This document shows, in pieces, positions 8,477 to 17,502 of a stretch of 64,000 nt of DNA. Origin of the DNA: Sulfitobacter sediminilitoris (GTDB lineage: Bacteria; Pseudomonadota; Alphaproteobacteria; Rhodobacterales; Rhodobacteraceae); NCBI RefSeq assembly GCF_010667575.1, contig NZ_JAABNT010000005.1, positions 186,001 through 250,000 on the forward strand. Reading direction: 5' to 3'. Each line of letters opens with the position of its first letter. Within the stretch, counting starts at the first letter, position 1. The position numbers and the translations under genes were made by a program. Below the pieces are notes generated by a model that did no database searches, had not been told where the DNA came from, and worked only from the letters and a program-made list of their open reading frames with translations.

Positions 8477-10021
8477 TCACCCGCCCCGGCGCAGTGCGCG
8501 GCGAAACTCGGAAATCTGAAACGCCCCGAAAAGCTGTCCGCTGCCAAAAAAGGTGACCGCGCCAATCGCTATCAGTGCCAGCAACCCAAGACCGCGCCAC
8601 CACGGTGTGTTCAGCACCAACTCAAGCAGCGCCTCTCCGATCACCAGTGCCACACCCATCACCGCAGAGGCCGCGAGGATGCGCCACACCCGCCGCCGCA
8701 ATCGCATGTCGAACTTTACCGCATCGCCATAGCGTCGCGCACCGAAGGCAAGGCAGGCCACCATGGTCCAACCTGCCACGCTGGTCGCAATCGCCGGGGC
8801 GAGCCATCCGATGTAGGGCGACAGTCCCACGGCAAGTGCCACGTTCACAACCATGGCCACCAATGCGAATTGAAACGGTCTTTTCGTATCCTCACGGGCA
8901 AAATAAATCGGCTGCAAGACCTTTTGCAGTACGAAGGATGGCAGCCCCAGCGCATAGACCGCCGTTGCTGCAGCGATCGCAGCGGTGTCATCCACATCCG
9001 ACGCCCCGCGCTCGAACATCACGGATACAAGGGTTTGCGGGATCACCAGCAGTGCCACCGCAGACGGGATCGTCAACGCCAGTGAAATTTCGGCCGCGCG
9101 GCTCAGCGCATTGCGCGCACCATCCTCGTCGCCTGACCGCAACCGGCGCGACAGATCGGGCAGCAGCACGATGCCCACGGCAATACCGACAACCCCTAAT
9201 GGCAACTGGTACAGCCGGTCCGCAGCAAAAAGCCAGGATACGGCCTTGTCATATTGGCTGGCAACCAGTTGACCGACCACAAGGTTAATCTGCATGACCC
9301 CTGACGCAAGCGCCGCTGGCAAGGCGATCACGATCATCGCTTTCATGTCAGGCGTCCAATGGGGCAGTTTCGGGCGCAGGGCAAATCCCGCATCTGCCGC
9401 CGCCCACCACGTCAGCGCCAGTTGCGCCACGCCCGCGATAGGGATGGACCAGACCAGCCAATTGATCACTGCGCCACCGATCACCTCGCCGGTGACCATC
9501 GCCGCAATCACAAAGATATTCAGCAAGACCGGTGCTGCGGCGGCCACGGCAAAGCGCCCCGTGGCGTTCAGGATGCCCGAGAACAGCGCGGCCAGCGACA
9601 TGCAAAGAATATAGGGAAAGACGATGCGCCCATAGCCCACGGTCATGTCAAAGCGTTCATCGCCCGCGAACCCTTCGGCGGTCAGCCACACGAAACCGGG
9701 CATGAATACCATGCCCAATCCCACAAGGATCAGGACAACAAACCCAAGCCCGCTGAACGCATCTTGCGCAAACTTCGCGGCCCCTTCCTCGCCCTCGTAT
9801 TTCTTGGCGAACATGGGCACAAAGGCCGCGTTGAACGCACCTTCGGCAAAGAAACGGCGGAACATGTTGGGCAGGCGGAAGGCTGCAACAAAGGCGTCCA
9901 TGACCGGCCCCGGGCCAATTAATGACAGCAGCAGGACCTCACGCAGAAATCCCAGCACGCGGGACAGCAAGGTCCAGACGCCCACCGTGAAAAAGCCGGA
10001 CATGAGGCGGATAGGTTTCAT
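8477..10021 (-). CDS. murJ: Lipid II flippase MurJ
   Basis: 514 residues, a polytopic MATE-like (MOP superfamily) protein with about 14 membrane helices that moves lipid II across the inner membrane for peptidoglycan synthesis. The N-terminus SGFFTVGVWTLLSRVLGFLREVLL and the following MDAFVAAFRLPNMFRRFFAEGAFNAAFVPMF are highly characteristic, including the essential Arg residues of the first helices and loop. The ATG at 10019-10021 gives the family start; upstream codons in the same frame are antisense to the LysR gene. It lies in the same orientation as trpS and glnD, a linkage common in Rhodobacterales. Confidence 0.96.
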   Translation of the reverse strand: MKPIRLMSGFFTVGVWTLLSRVLGFLREVLLLSLIGPGPVMDAFVAAFRLPNMFRRFFAEGAFNAAFVPMFAKKYEGEEGAAKFAQDAFSGLGFVVLILVGLGMVFMPGFVWLTAEGFAGDERFDMTVGYGRIVFPYILCMSLAALFSGILNATGRFAVAAAAPVLLNIFVIAAMVTGEVIGGAVINWLVWSIPIAGVAQLALTWWAAADAGFALRPKLPHWTPDMKAMIVIALPAALASGVMQINLVVGQLVASQYDKAVSWLFAADRLYQLPLGVVGIAVGIVLLPDLSRRLRSGDEDGARNALSRAAEISLALTIPSAVALLVIPQTLVSVMFERGASDVDDTAAIAAATAVYALGLPSFVLQKVLQPIYFAREDTKRPFQFALVAMVVNVALAVGLSPYIGWLAPAIATSVAGWTMVACLAFGARRYGDAVKFDMRLRRRVWRILAASAVMGVALVIGEALLELVLNTPWWRGLGLLALIAIGAVTFFGSGQLFGAFQISEFRRALRRGG

Positions 10022-10085
10022 GAGGTGCCTTGCGCGTTCTGGTCGTCTCAGCCTTATCGCGGACCAAGTTCCGGTGCAATCTGCA

Positions 10086-10949
10086 TCACTGCTCCAGCAA
10101 AGCCGCAAGAGCCGTATGCGGAAAGCTTCGACGCGGCACCACGGCATAGAAACTTTCGACCAGTTGCAGATCGAAAGGTGCGGTCCGCAGCATCCCTTGC
10201 GCGATCTCATCGGCCAGTACCACAGCCGGTGCCAAGGCCAATCCCACATCATCGCGTGCAAGCAGGCGAACCATGGCCATATCGTCCACCTCGGCCACGA
10301 TGCGGGGCGTCACATCAAGGTGTTCCGCAAGGCTTTCAAAGTCGCTCCGGATGGAACTGCCGGAAGGGACAATCAGCGGTTCATTCCGGATCAGATCGGC
10401 AAGGGTCTCATGGCGCAGCCGGGCAGGGTGTCCATGAAGGCCAACGGGCTGTTCATCAATCCGGCGTGCCGTCAGCTCCCTGCCATAGACGCCGCGCGGT
10501 GGTTCTGTCGTCAACACAATATCAAGCGCCAGCGATGACAGGCTCTCGAACAAGACCTCAGCGCTGCCTGATTTCAGAGCGACATCGGTGCCACCGTCCC
10601 TGAGCAACGGCATCAGGAACCGCAGCTGAAAGTTGCGCGACAGCGTGGACAGCGCCCCGATCCTGAGCGGCGTGGCACTGCGGCCCGATTGCGCAAGCGT
10701 TGCGATCAGTTCTGCACCTGTGCTGAAGATTCGATCCGCATGATCGAGCGCGATGCGCCCGACCTCTGTCAGCACCAGTTTGCGATCCACCCGATTGAAC
10801 AAGGGATGGCCCAGACGCTCTTCCAAGGTTTTGATCTGCATGGACAAAGCGGACTGCGACACGTTCAACCGCTCTGCCGTCCGGGTCAGATTGCCGTCGT
10901 GCGCCACCTCACGAAAATACCGCAGATGATGGTAGTTCAACGTGTCCAT
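10086..10949 (-). CDS. LysR family regulator (NhaR-like)
   Basis: 287 residues. An N-terminal winged helix-turn-helix (residues 1-60: LNYHHLRYFREVAHDGNLTRTAERLNVSQSALSMQIKTLEERLG) precedes a periplasmic-binding-protein-like effector domain. The first helix and the NLT..AERL segment resemble NhaR-type LysR proteins, which respond to sodium and alkaline conditions in Escherichia coli; that comparison is by motif only. It diverges from the SbtA-type bicarbonate transporter gene with a 97-base AT-rich spacer, so it most likely controls that gene. The ATG at 10947-10949 is the family start. Confidence 0.87.
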   Translation of the reverse strand: MDTLNYHHLRYFREVAHDGNLTRTAERLNVSQSALSMQIKTLEERLGHPLFNRVDRKLVLTEVGRIALDHADRIFSTGAELIATLAQSGRSATPLRIGALSTLSRNFQLRFLMPLLRDGGTDVALKSGSAEVLFESLSSLALDIVLTTEPPRGVYGRELTARRIDEQPVGLHGHPARLRHETLADLIRNEPLIVPSGSSIRSDFESLAEHLDVTPRIVAEVDDMAMVRLLARDDVGLALAPAVVLADEIAQGMLRTAPFDLQLVESFYAVVPRRSFPHTALAALLEQ

Positions 10950-11046
10950 GTTCACTTTTATAGATCGAAAATAGAAAAAAGATATATTTTTATATCGCAC
11001 CCCGCTCCTCCATATCCACCTGAAACGCAAATGAAGGGGAATTGCG
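10950..11046. promoter_or_regulatory. Divergent promoter/operator region between LysR gene and sbtA-like gene
   Basis: This 97-base spacer is far more AT-rich than its surroundings between 10961 and 10996. It contains the inverted repeat GATATATTTTTATATC (10981-10996) and a looser T-rich/A-rich dyad at 10966-10981 fitting a LysR-type T-N11-A site. LysR proteins usually bind such sites between themselves and a divergent target. Individual -10/-35 boxes cannot be assigned with confidence. AAGGGGA at 11034-11040 is the ribosome binding site of the transporter gene. Confidence 0.5.
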
Positions 11047-12120
11047 ATGGAACTGATGATGGACATTGCGTCGACCGTGGTGGGTCAGATGCAGAAACCG
11101 ACGTTGGCTTTCCTGATCGGCGGCATGATGCTGGCCGCTTTGGGCAGCAAACTGGAGGTGCCCGAGCCGGTCTACAAATTCGTGGTCATGCTGCTCTTGC
11201 TCAAGGTGGGCCTCAGCGCTGGCATCTCGGTGCGCGAGGCGGATCTGATCGCGCTGGCGGTGCCTGCGGTGCTGGCAGCGCTTGTCGGCATCTCAATTGT
11301 TCTGGTCGGGGCAGGAACCATCGCCCGGTGGCGCGGCGTTTCCCAAATGGACGGCATGGCAACGGCTGGTCTCTTCGGCGCTGTCTCGGCCTCTACGCTC
11401 GCGGCGAGCATGGCGATGCTGGACGCCGAAGGGATCAGCTACGAAGGCTTCATCGGCGCACTGTATCCCTTCATGGATATCGCGGCACTGGTCACGGCCA
11501 TCGTGCTGGCGCGGATGGCGGCGGCGCGCAAGGCGGCGGCCACGCAGAACGCCGGGGGTGGGACCCTGACGATGGGCAGCGGCAGCGGCAGCAGCAGTGG
11601 TTTTGGAGGGGGCTTCGACGGCAAGATGATCGGCACCATCCTGCGGGACACGTTCCAAAGCGCTGCAATCTCGGCCCTGATCCTCGGTCTCGCGCTTGGT
11701 ATCTTCGCCCGGCCCGAAGCTGTGTTTGAAAGTTTCTACGAGCCGCTTTTCCGGGGCCTGCTGTCAATTCTGATGCTGATCATGGGCATGGAAGCCTGGT
11801 CGCGGCTCAGCGAACTGCGCAAAGTGGCCCATGCCTATGTGCTCTACGGTCTCAGTGCACCGCTGATCCACGGGCTGCTGGGCTTTGGCGCGGGTCTCAT
11901 TGCGCATCACGTCACGGGCTTTTCTGCGGGTGGCGTGGTGCTCTTGTCGGTGATGGCGGCGTCAAGCTCGGACATCTCTGGTCCGCCCACGCTGCGCGGC
12001 GCGCTGCCCGAGGCCAACGCCTCGGCTTATGTCGGGTCTTCAACGGGTCTTGGCACACCCGTTGCGATCCTGAGCATCCCGCTCTGGATCTGGCTGGCGG
12101 ATCTCGCCATCGGCATCTGA
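11047..12120 (+). CDS. SbtA-type sodium-dependent bicarbonate transporter family protein
   Basis: 357 residues in the SbtA family (formerly DUF897). Cyanobacterial SbtA imports bicarbonate with sodium. The protein has two five-helix halves: residues ~1-150 (GKLEVPEPVYKF-like region, LLLLKVGLSAGISVREADL, ATAGLFGAVSASTLAASMAML) and ~195-355 (LSVMAASSSDISGPPTLRGALPEANASAYVGSSTGLGTPVAI). The hydrophilic linker between halves is unusually Gly/Ser-rich (residues ~172-195). No SbtB/PII-like partner gene is adjacent. The neighbouring divergent LysR gene is its probable regulator. Possible roles are anaplerotic bicarbonate supply or pH/sodium response; substrate assignment is by family only. Confidence 0.85.
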   Translation: MELMMDIASTVVGQMQKPTLAFLIGGMMLAALGSKLEVPEPVYKFVVMLLLLKVGLSAGISVREADLIALAVPAVLAALVGISIVLVGAGTIARWRGVSQMDGMATAGLFGAVSASTLAASMAMLDAEGISYEGFIGALYPFMDIAALVTAIVLARMAAARKAAATQNAGGGTLTMGSGSGSSSGFGGGFDGKMIGTILRDTFQSAAISALILGLALGIFARPEAVFESFYEPLFRGLLSILMLIMGMEAWSRLSELRKVAHAYVLYGLSAPLIHGLLGFGAGLIAHHVTGFSAGGVVLLSVMAASSSDISGPPTLRGALPEANASAYVGSSTGLGTPVAILSIPLWIWLADLAIGI

Positions 12121-12143
12121 TCCGCGAAAAATCGGGCCGGGAT

Positions 12144-14927
12144 TTACTTCTCGGCCCGTTCCACCCCTTCAGAGATCGCCTGACGCAGACGCTTCTCCAG
12201 CGTCTTTTGTTTGCCTTCAGAATAGTATTTCAGCCCGAACATATCCTTGACATAGAAGGTATCTACCACCTGCTCGCCGAAGGTCGCGATCACCGCATTT
12301 GCGATATAAACGTTCGAATCCGCCAGCGTCCTGGCCAGATCATACAGCAGTCCTGGCCGGTCGCGGGTATCGACTTCAATGATCGTGTAAATCTCGGACC
12401 CGTCGTTGTCGAAGGTGATATGCGTCGGAACCTTGAACGCCTTCTCGCGCTTCTTGACCTTGTCGCGGGATTTCAACGCGTCGCGTGCGACCACCTCGCC
12501 GCGCAGTGTCTTTTCGATCATCTGCCGCAGACGCGGCAGCTTGGACGCTTCATAGGCATTCCCCTCGGCGTCCTGAATCCAGAAGGCGTCGGTGACATAG
12601 CCGTCCTTGGTCGTGTAGCTGCGCGCATCAACCACGTTCGCCCCGACCAGCGCCAAAGCTCCGGCAAGACGTGCGAAAATACCCGGATGGTCCGGCATCA
12701 CGAAACTGGCGCGGGTCGCATCGCGGTCCTCGTCGGGGTGCAGGTCAATGCGCACATCATCCTCGCCAATGTCCCGCAGTAGTTCCGCGAAAGCGACATG
12801 CGCGGTGACGTGCAGCCCTTGCCAATAGGGTTCGTAGTGGCGCGACGTCTCGGTCTGCAAGGCCTTGCGGGGCCAACCGGACAACGCCTCGCGCAACGCC
12901 TTCTTGGCCTCCGCACCTCGGTTCTCGCGGTTCAGATCCTCCAGCCCGGTCTCAAGCGCCCGCTCTGTCTGGCGATACAGCGCACGGATCAGAACAGCCT
13001 TCCAGTTGTTCCAGGTGTCCGGCCCGACTCCCCGAATGTCACAGACCGTCAGCACACACAAAAGGTCCAGCCGCTTGACCGTCTGTACCGCCTTGGCAAA
13101 ATCGCGCACCGTGCGCGGGTCGGCGATGTCGCGTTTCTGGGCCATGTCGGACATCAGCAGATGATAGCGTACCAGCCATTCAACCGTGTCCACTTCCTCC
13201 TGCTTCAATCCCAGCCGGGGCGCCACCTTGCGTGCGATCTTTGCGCCAAGGATCGAATGATCCTCGGGCCGCCCCTTACCGATGTCATGCAGCAGCAGCG
13301 CGGTATAAAGCACCTTGCGGTTGACCCCGCGCTTGAGGATCGAAGAGGCGACCGGCAGTTCTTCCTCCAGTTCGTTCTTTTCGATCATCGCCAGATTGCG
13401 GATCGTCTGGATCGTGTGCTCGTCCACCGTATAGCTGTGGTACATGTTGAACTGCATCATCGCCACGATGGGCTCAAACTCGGGAATGAACGCGGCCAGC
13501 ACACCCAATTCATTCATCCGGCGCAGCGCGCGTTCCGGGTTTCCGTGCTTGAGAAGGAGGTCGAAGAAGATGCGCTTGGCCTCTGGGTTCAAGCGCATGT
13601 CATCATCGATCAGATGGAGATTAGCCTTGACCAGCCGCATGGCGTTCGGGTGGATCAGCATGCCTGTCCGCAACGCCTCCTCGAACAGGCGCAACAGGTT
13701 CAGCTTGTCGGTCAAAAACGCCGTATCATCGACAATTGCGATCCGGTTGTGAACCACCTCATAACCAGCCTTCGTCTTGGGACGGCGGCGAAAAATGCGC
13801 TCCAGAAGGGGTTCTGCCTTGACGTGAATAGCCTCAAGGCTGGTCAGGAAGATGCGGGTCAGATCGCCGACCGCTGTTGCATGCAAAAAGAAATCCTGCA
13901 TGAAGATTTCAACGCCGCGCCGTCCACCCCGATCAGCATAGCCCATCGCGTCTGCGACCTGCACCTGCATGTCGAACGTCAGTTGCTCTGTTGCGCGGTT
14001 CGTCAACAGATGCAGATGACCGCGCACAGCCCATAGAAAATCTTCTGCTGCGCGGAATGTTTCGTACTCTTCGGGCCGGAAAATGCCCTTCTCCACCAGC
14101 TCCGAGATGGCATCGACCTTGTAGATGAACTTGGCGATCCAGAACAGCGAATGCAAATCACGCAGCCCGCCCTTGGCTTCCTTCACATTGGGTTCAACGA
14201 CGTACCGCTCCCCCTGCTTTTCATGGCGGCGGTCGCGTTCTTCGAGCTTGGCCTCGATAAACTCGCGCCCGTTGCCAGAGAACAGCTCTTTGGCAAGCGC
14301 CTTGCGCAGCTTTGCCTCAAGACCTGCGTCACCACAGATATAGCGATGCTCCAGCAAGGCTGTCTGGATCGTGAAATCCTCCCCGCCAAGACGGACGCAG
14401 TCTTTGATCGTCCGCGTCGAATGGCCGACTTTCAGCTTCAGATCCCACAGCATGTAGAGCATGCTTTCGATCACGCTCTCTGACCATGCTGTGGCCTTGT
14501 ATGGGATAAGAAACAGCAGATCGACGTCCGAGAACGGGGCCATCTCGCCGCGGCCATATCCGCCTACACCGATGACACACAGCTTTTCGCCCTCGGTGGG
14601 GCTTGGATTGCGGTGTAAAACGGATGTCGCAAATTCAAGCGTGGTACAGACCAGTTGATCGGTCAGATAGGAATAGGCCCGCGTCATGCCGCGCGCGTCA
14701 AAAGGCGCTTCGGCAAAACTGCGGGCAATCACCTCTCGCCCGTGCTTTTGTGCGTCGCGCAACACATTGACGGCGGCGCTGCGTTGCTCTGCCGGCGGCA
14801 GGTCCGCGCAGGCAGCGGTCACGGCGGCATCGACAGCAGCGTGATCAAAGATCAGCTCAGGTGCCGCGATCAGGCGCGGTGTGGTTGCCGCACCTGATGC
14901 TTTTGTGGAAGATTCTGCCGTGTCCAA
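12144..14927 (-). CDS. glnD: Bifunctional uridylyltransferase/uridylyl-removing enzyme GlnD
   Basis: 927 residues, normal for GlnD, the nitrogen sensor that uridylylates and de-uridylylates PII proteins according to glutamine level. Order of domains: nucleotidyltransferase with GVGGYGRGEMAPFSDVDLLFL at residues 120-140 (GGYGRGE and the metal-binding DVD), GlnD linker helices, the HD hydrolase motif LLHDIGKGRPEDHS near residue 545, and two C-terminal ACT domains (FVMPDHPGIFARLAGAL and VDTRDRPGLLYDLARTL) that bind glutamine. The start is a TTG at 14925-14927, two bases after the stop of the upstream lpoA-like gene, with no clear ribosome binding site, so coupling is likely. Confidence 0.95.
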   Translation of the reverse strand: MDTAESSTKASGAATTPRLIAAPELIFDHAAVDAAVTAACADLPPAEQRSAAVNVLRDAQKHGREVIARSFAEAPFDARGMTRAYSYLTDQLVCTTLEFATSVLHRNPSPTEGEKLCVIGVGGYGRGEMAPFSDVDLLFLIPYKATAWSESVIESMLYMLWDLKLKVGHSTRTIKDCVRLGGEDFTIQTALLEHRYICGDAGLEAKLRKALAKELFSGNGREFIEAKLEERDRRHEKQGERYVVEPNVKEAKGGLRDLHSLFWIAKFIYKVDAISELVEKGIFRPEEYETFRAAEDFLWAVRGHLHLLTNRATEQLTFDMQVQVADAMGYADRGGRRGVEIFMQDFFLHATAVGDLTRIFLTSLEAIHVKAEPLLERIFRRRPKTKAGYEVVHNRIAIVDDTAFLTDKLNLLRLFEEALRTGMLIHPNAMRLVKANLHLIDDDMRLNPEAKRIFFDLLLKHGNPERALRRMNELGVLAAFIPEFEPIVAMMQFNMYHSYTVDEHTIQTIRNLAMIEKNELEEELPVASSILKRGVNRKVLYTALLLHDIGKGRPEDHSILGAKIARKVAPRLGLKQEEVDTVEWLVRYHLLMSDMAQKRDIADPRTVRDFAKAVQTVKRLDLLCVLTVCDIRGVGPDTWNNWKAVLIRALYRQTERALETGLEDLNRENRGAEAKKALREALSGWPRKALQTETSRHYEPYWQGLHVTAHVAFAELLRDIGEDDVRIDLHPDEDRDATRASFVMPDHPGIFARLAGALALVGANVVDARSYTTKDGYVTDAFWIQDAEGNAYEASKLPRLRQMIEKTLRGEVVARDALKSRDKVKKREKAFKVPTHITFDNDGSEIYTIIEVDTRDRPGLLYDLARTLADSNVYIANAVIATFGEQVVDTFYVKDMFGLKYYSEGKQKTLEKRLRQAISEGVERAEK

Positions 14928-14929
14928 GT

Positions 14930-16114
14930 TCAGAAACCGGCACCGCCGAAGGCCTGCGGCGCGCCTTCCAGCACCACAACGCCCTGATTGCGGATCGTCG
15001 CCACGGCCAGACCACGCTCATTCGTGCCGTCGCGGCGCAGCCGGAAGATGCCACTTGCCCCCCGGAAACCTGCCCCCTGCGTGAGCGATGCCCCCGTCAG
15101 CGCGGTGGACTTGCCGGATTTGGCCAGCGCCCCGACAGCAGCAATTCCGTCAAAGGCCAGACCGGCCAGCGGATGTGGATCAGAGCCGTAAGCAGCATTG
15201 TATTTCTGACGGAAAGCGCCGGATGCACCGGGATCGGGCAGGGCGAACCAACCGCCTTGCACACCCGGCAGGCTGAGCGTTTGCGGCGGAATATCCCAAC
15301 GCGTCAGGCCAATGTATTGGGTCGAGGCAGTCTGAATACCCGCTTCTGGCAGCAGTTGGGCAAAAAGCGGCAAGGCCGACGCAGACGACGTTGTCAGGAA
15401 CAGCGCATTGGCGCCCGCCCCGTCAACCGCCGCCTTGACGCGAGGTACAGCCGCGACAACAGATTCCTGGCTCAGCGCATAATCAACTGATCCTGCCAGC
15501 GTCGCCCCGTTGGCCGAAATCGCCTGCTGGATTGCATTGCGGCCCAGCTGACCGGCAACATCCTGCGCATGCAGGATCACGATGCGATCCTTGCCGTTGC
15601 GCTTGGCATAGCCCACCAGCCGGTTGGCGGTATTGGCAAAGGTTGGCCCCAGAACAAAGACGTTGCCGCCTGCAATGGTGGGGTTGTTGGAAAATGACAG
15701 CACGTTTACGCCGTTACTGGCGACCGCTACGCCGGCTGAATTGGCCGCTTCCCCATAGACCGGACCAAGGATGATCTTGGCCCCTTCGCTCACCGCCTGC
15801 GATGCCATGCTTGCAGCCGTTCCCGCATTGCCAGCGGTGGCGTAAACCCGCAGGTCCACATTTACGCCATCAAGGTCGCGAATGGCCAAACGCGCTGCGT
15901 TTTCAAGATTTTGCGCCAAAAGATCATCACTGGCTGACCCGCCACGAGGGACAAGAAGCGCCACCGGCACAGGGGCATTCGCATCAATCTTGGGGCCGCC
16001 CGTGTTGGCAATACTGCCCAGGGCCGCCGGATCACAGGCTGCCAGCATCAGGGCGATGAAGGGCAACACCAGCAACCGCAGCTTCTTGCGGCCCGCATCG
16101 AAAAAGGCAATCAT
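14930..16114 (-). CDS. LpoA-like penicillin-binding protein activator (periplasmic-binding-fold lipoprotein)
   Basis: 394 residues. A basic N-terminus and hydrophobic helix end in the lipobox LAAC (IALMLAAC, Cys at about residue 27), so the mature protein is a lipoprotein. The rest has a type I periplasmic-binding fold: VALLVPRGGSASDDLLAQNLENAARLAIRDL, then ILGPVYGEAANSAGVAVASNGVNVLSFSNNP. In Rhodobacterales this family is annotated as penicillin-binding protein activator because it resembles the C-terminal domain of LpoA; ligand and role are unproven. The ATG at 16112-16114 is chosen over an upstream frame extension because it gives a normal signal peptide. It is followed directly by glnD and diverges from rsmI. 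Confidence 0.85.
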   Translation of the reverse strand: MIAFFDAGRKKLRLLVLPFIALMLAACDPAALGSIANTGGPKIDANAPVPVALLVPRGGSASDDLLAQNLENAARLAIRDLDGVNVDLRVYATAGNAGTAASMASQAVSEGAKIILGPVYGEAANSAGVAVASNGVNVLSFSNNPTIAGGNVFVLGPTFANTANRLVGYAKRNGKDRIVILHAQDVAGQLGRNAIQQAISANGATLAGSVDYALSQESVVAAVPRVKAAVDGAGANALFLTTSSASALPLFAQLLPEAGIQTASTQYIGLTRWDIPPQTLSLPGVQGGWFALPDPGASGAFRQKYNAAYGSDPHPLAGLAFDGIAAVGALAKSGKSTALTGASLTQGAGFRGASGIFRLRRDGTNERGLAVATIRNQGVVVLEGAPQAFGGAGF

Positions 16115-16203
16115 CTTGAACTCACTCCCACCATGGTCAGATCGGTGCTTGCGCACCGTATCAATCGGGCGTGATCATAGAGGGTGCAAAAGGCGGGTCC
16201 AGC

Positions 16204-17067
16204 GTGAATTATCAAAAGGTGCCACTGGCGGCGGGTTTGTACTTTGTCGGTGTGCCAATCGGGTCAGCACGGGACATTACCTTGCGCGCACTGGATGTGC
16301 TTGCGTCGGCGGATCTGTTGGCTGCCGAAGACACCCGGTCCCTTCGCAAACTGATGGACATTCACGGCATTCCGCTGGGCGAACGCCGGGTGATTGCCCT
16401 GCATGATCACAGCCGCGCAAATGTTCAGGACCGGTTGATCGCAGCAGTACGCGAAGGCAAATCTGTCGCTTATGCGTCTGAGGCTGGCATGCCGCTGATC
16501 GCTGATCCGGGCTACGAGCTTTCGCGCGCGGCGGGTGAGGCGGGGATCATGGTCACCTGCGCGCCGGGCCCCTCAGCGGTGTTAACTGCCTTGACCCTCG
16601 CAGGCCTGCCAACGGATGCGTTCTTTTTTGCGGGCTTTCTTCCCAACAGTAAATCCGCACGGATCGACGCGCTCGAAAAACTCCGCGAGGTGCCGGGAAC
16701 CCTTGCATTCTACGAATCTCCCAAACGCCTCGCGGCAATGCTGCGCGATGGCGCCGATGTCTTGGGCGCTGGCCGTGATGCCGCAGTTTGTCGCGAGCTG
16801 ACCAAGAAATTTGAAGAGGTACGCAGGGGAAAACTGTCCGAACTTGCAGAAGCCTACGACACGAAACCACCCAAAGGCGAAATTGTGGTCCTTGTGGACC
16901 GATCGCGTTCAGGAACCGTTAAACAAGTTGATCTAGACACTGAATTGCGCAGTGCCCTGAAAACGATGTCAGTGCGTGATGCGGCAGATGTCGTGGCGCA
17001 GGCGCATGGTCTGCCGCGCAGGCAGGTTTATCAGGCGGCCCTTGCATTGGGAAAGGACATCGAATGA
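16204..17067 (+). CDS. rsmI: 16S rRNA (cytidine(1402)-2'-O)-methyltransferase RsmI
   Basis: 287 residues of the tetrapyrrole methylase-like fold. RsmI 2'-O-methylates C1402 in the decoding centre of 16S rRNA using S-adenosylmethionine. Diagnostic segments are GLYFVGVPIGSARDITLRAL, ADLLAAEDTRSLRKLM, SEAGMPLIADPGYELSRAA and APGPSAVLTALTLAGLPTDAFFFAGFLP. Two GTG starts are possible: 16171, and 16204, which gives the family-length N-terminus and is preferred. It overlaps yraN by four bases (ATGA). The order lpoA-like/rsmI divergent, then yraN and gshB, is common in Rhodobacterales. Confidence 0.95.
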   Translation: MNYQKVPLAAGLYFVGVPIGSARDITLRALDVLASADLLAAEDTRSLRKLMDIHGIPLGERRVIALHDHSRANVQDRLIAAVREGKSVAYASEAGMPLIADPGYELSRAAGEAGIMVTCAPGPSAVLTALTLAGLPTDAFFFAGFLPNSKSARIDALEKLREVPGTLAFYESPKRLAAMLRDGADVLGAGRDAAVCRELTKKFEEVRRGKLSELAEAYDTKPPKGEIVVLVDRSRSGTVKQVDLDTELRSALKTMSVRDAADVVAQAHGLPRRQVYQAALALGKDIE

Positions 17068-17444
17068 ACGCAATCCAGATCAGGCACCATCGGGGCAAGA
17101 CCGCGTTTCATGCCGGTGTCGCTGCTGAAAATCGTATTGCGCAGGACTATGAGCGCCGCGGATTTGCGATTGCCCGCAGACGCTGGCGTGGCAAGTGTGG
17201 TGAAATTGATCTGATTGTGCGCGACGGCAACGCCCTGATCTTTGTCGAGGTCAAGCAAAGCCGCAATTTGGCCCGCGCCGCCGAAAGTCTTTCTGCCAGG
17301 CAGATGGCGCGCATCTATGCCTCTGCCGAGGAATTCCTTGGGACTGAACCGGACGGCGCCCTGACAGACGTGCGTTTTGATGTGGCCCTCCTCGACGGTC
17401 AGGGCGACATGCAGATCATTGAAAACGCCTTCGGTCACGGCTGA
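17064..17444 (+). CDS. YraN family (UPF0102) endonuclease-like protein
   Basis: 126 residues with the restriction-endonuclease-like core: GVAAENRIAQDYERRGFAIARRRWRGKCGEIDLIVRDGNALIFVEVKQS, where E-I-D-L and E-V-K form the predicted metal site (D-x-E-x-K type). The biochemical role of YraN proteins is not established; roles in DNA processing have been suggested from the fold. It overlaps the rsmI stop by four bases and is 58 bases before gshB, the usual order in this group. Confidence 0.92.
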   Translation: MNAIQIRHHRGKTAFHAGVAAENRIAQDYERRGFAIARRRWRGKCGEIDLIVRDGNALIFVEVKQSRNLARAAESLSARQMARIYASAEEFLGTEPDGALTDVRFDVALLDGQGDMQIIENAFGHG

Positions 17445-17502
17445 CCCATTGCACCTTGCAGCCTGCTGCGCCATTTAAAGTGGACGCAGCAAGGATAAGC
17501 CC

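Noticed and set aside
12798..14036. 412-residue open frame opposite glnD
   Set aside because: Shadow frame inside a well-supported glnD; no motif.
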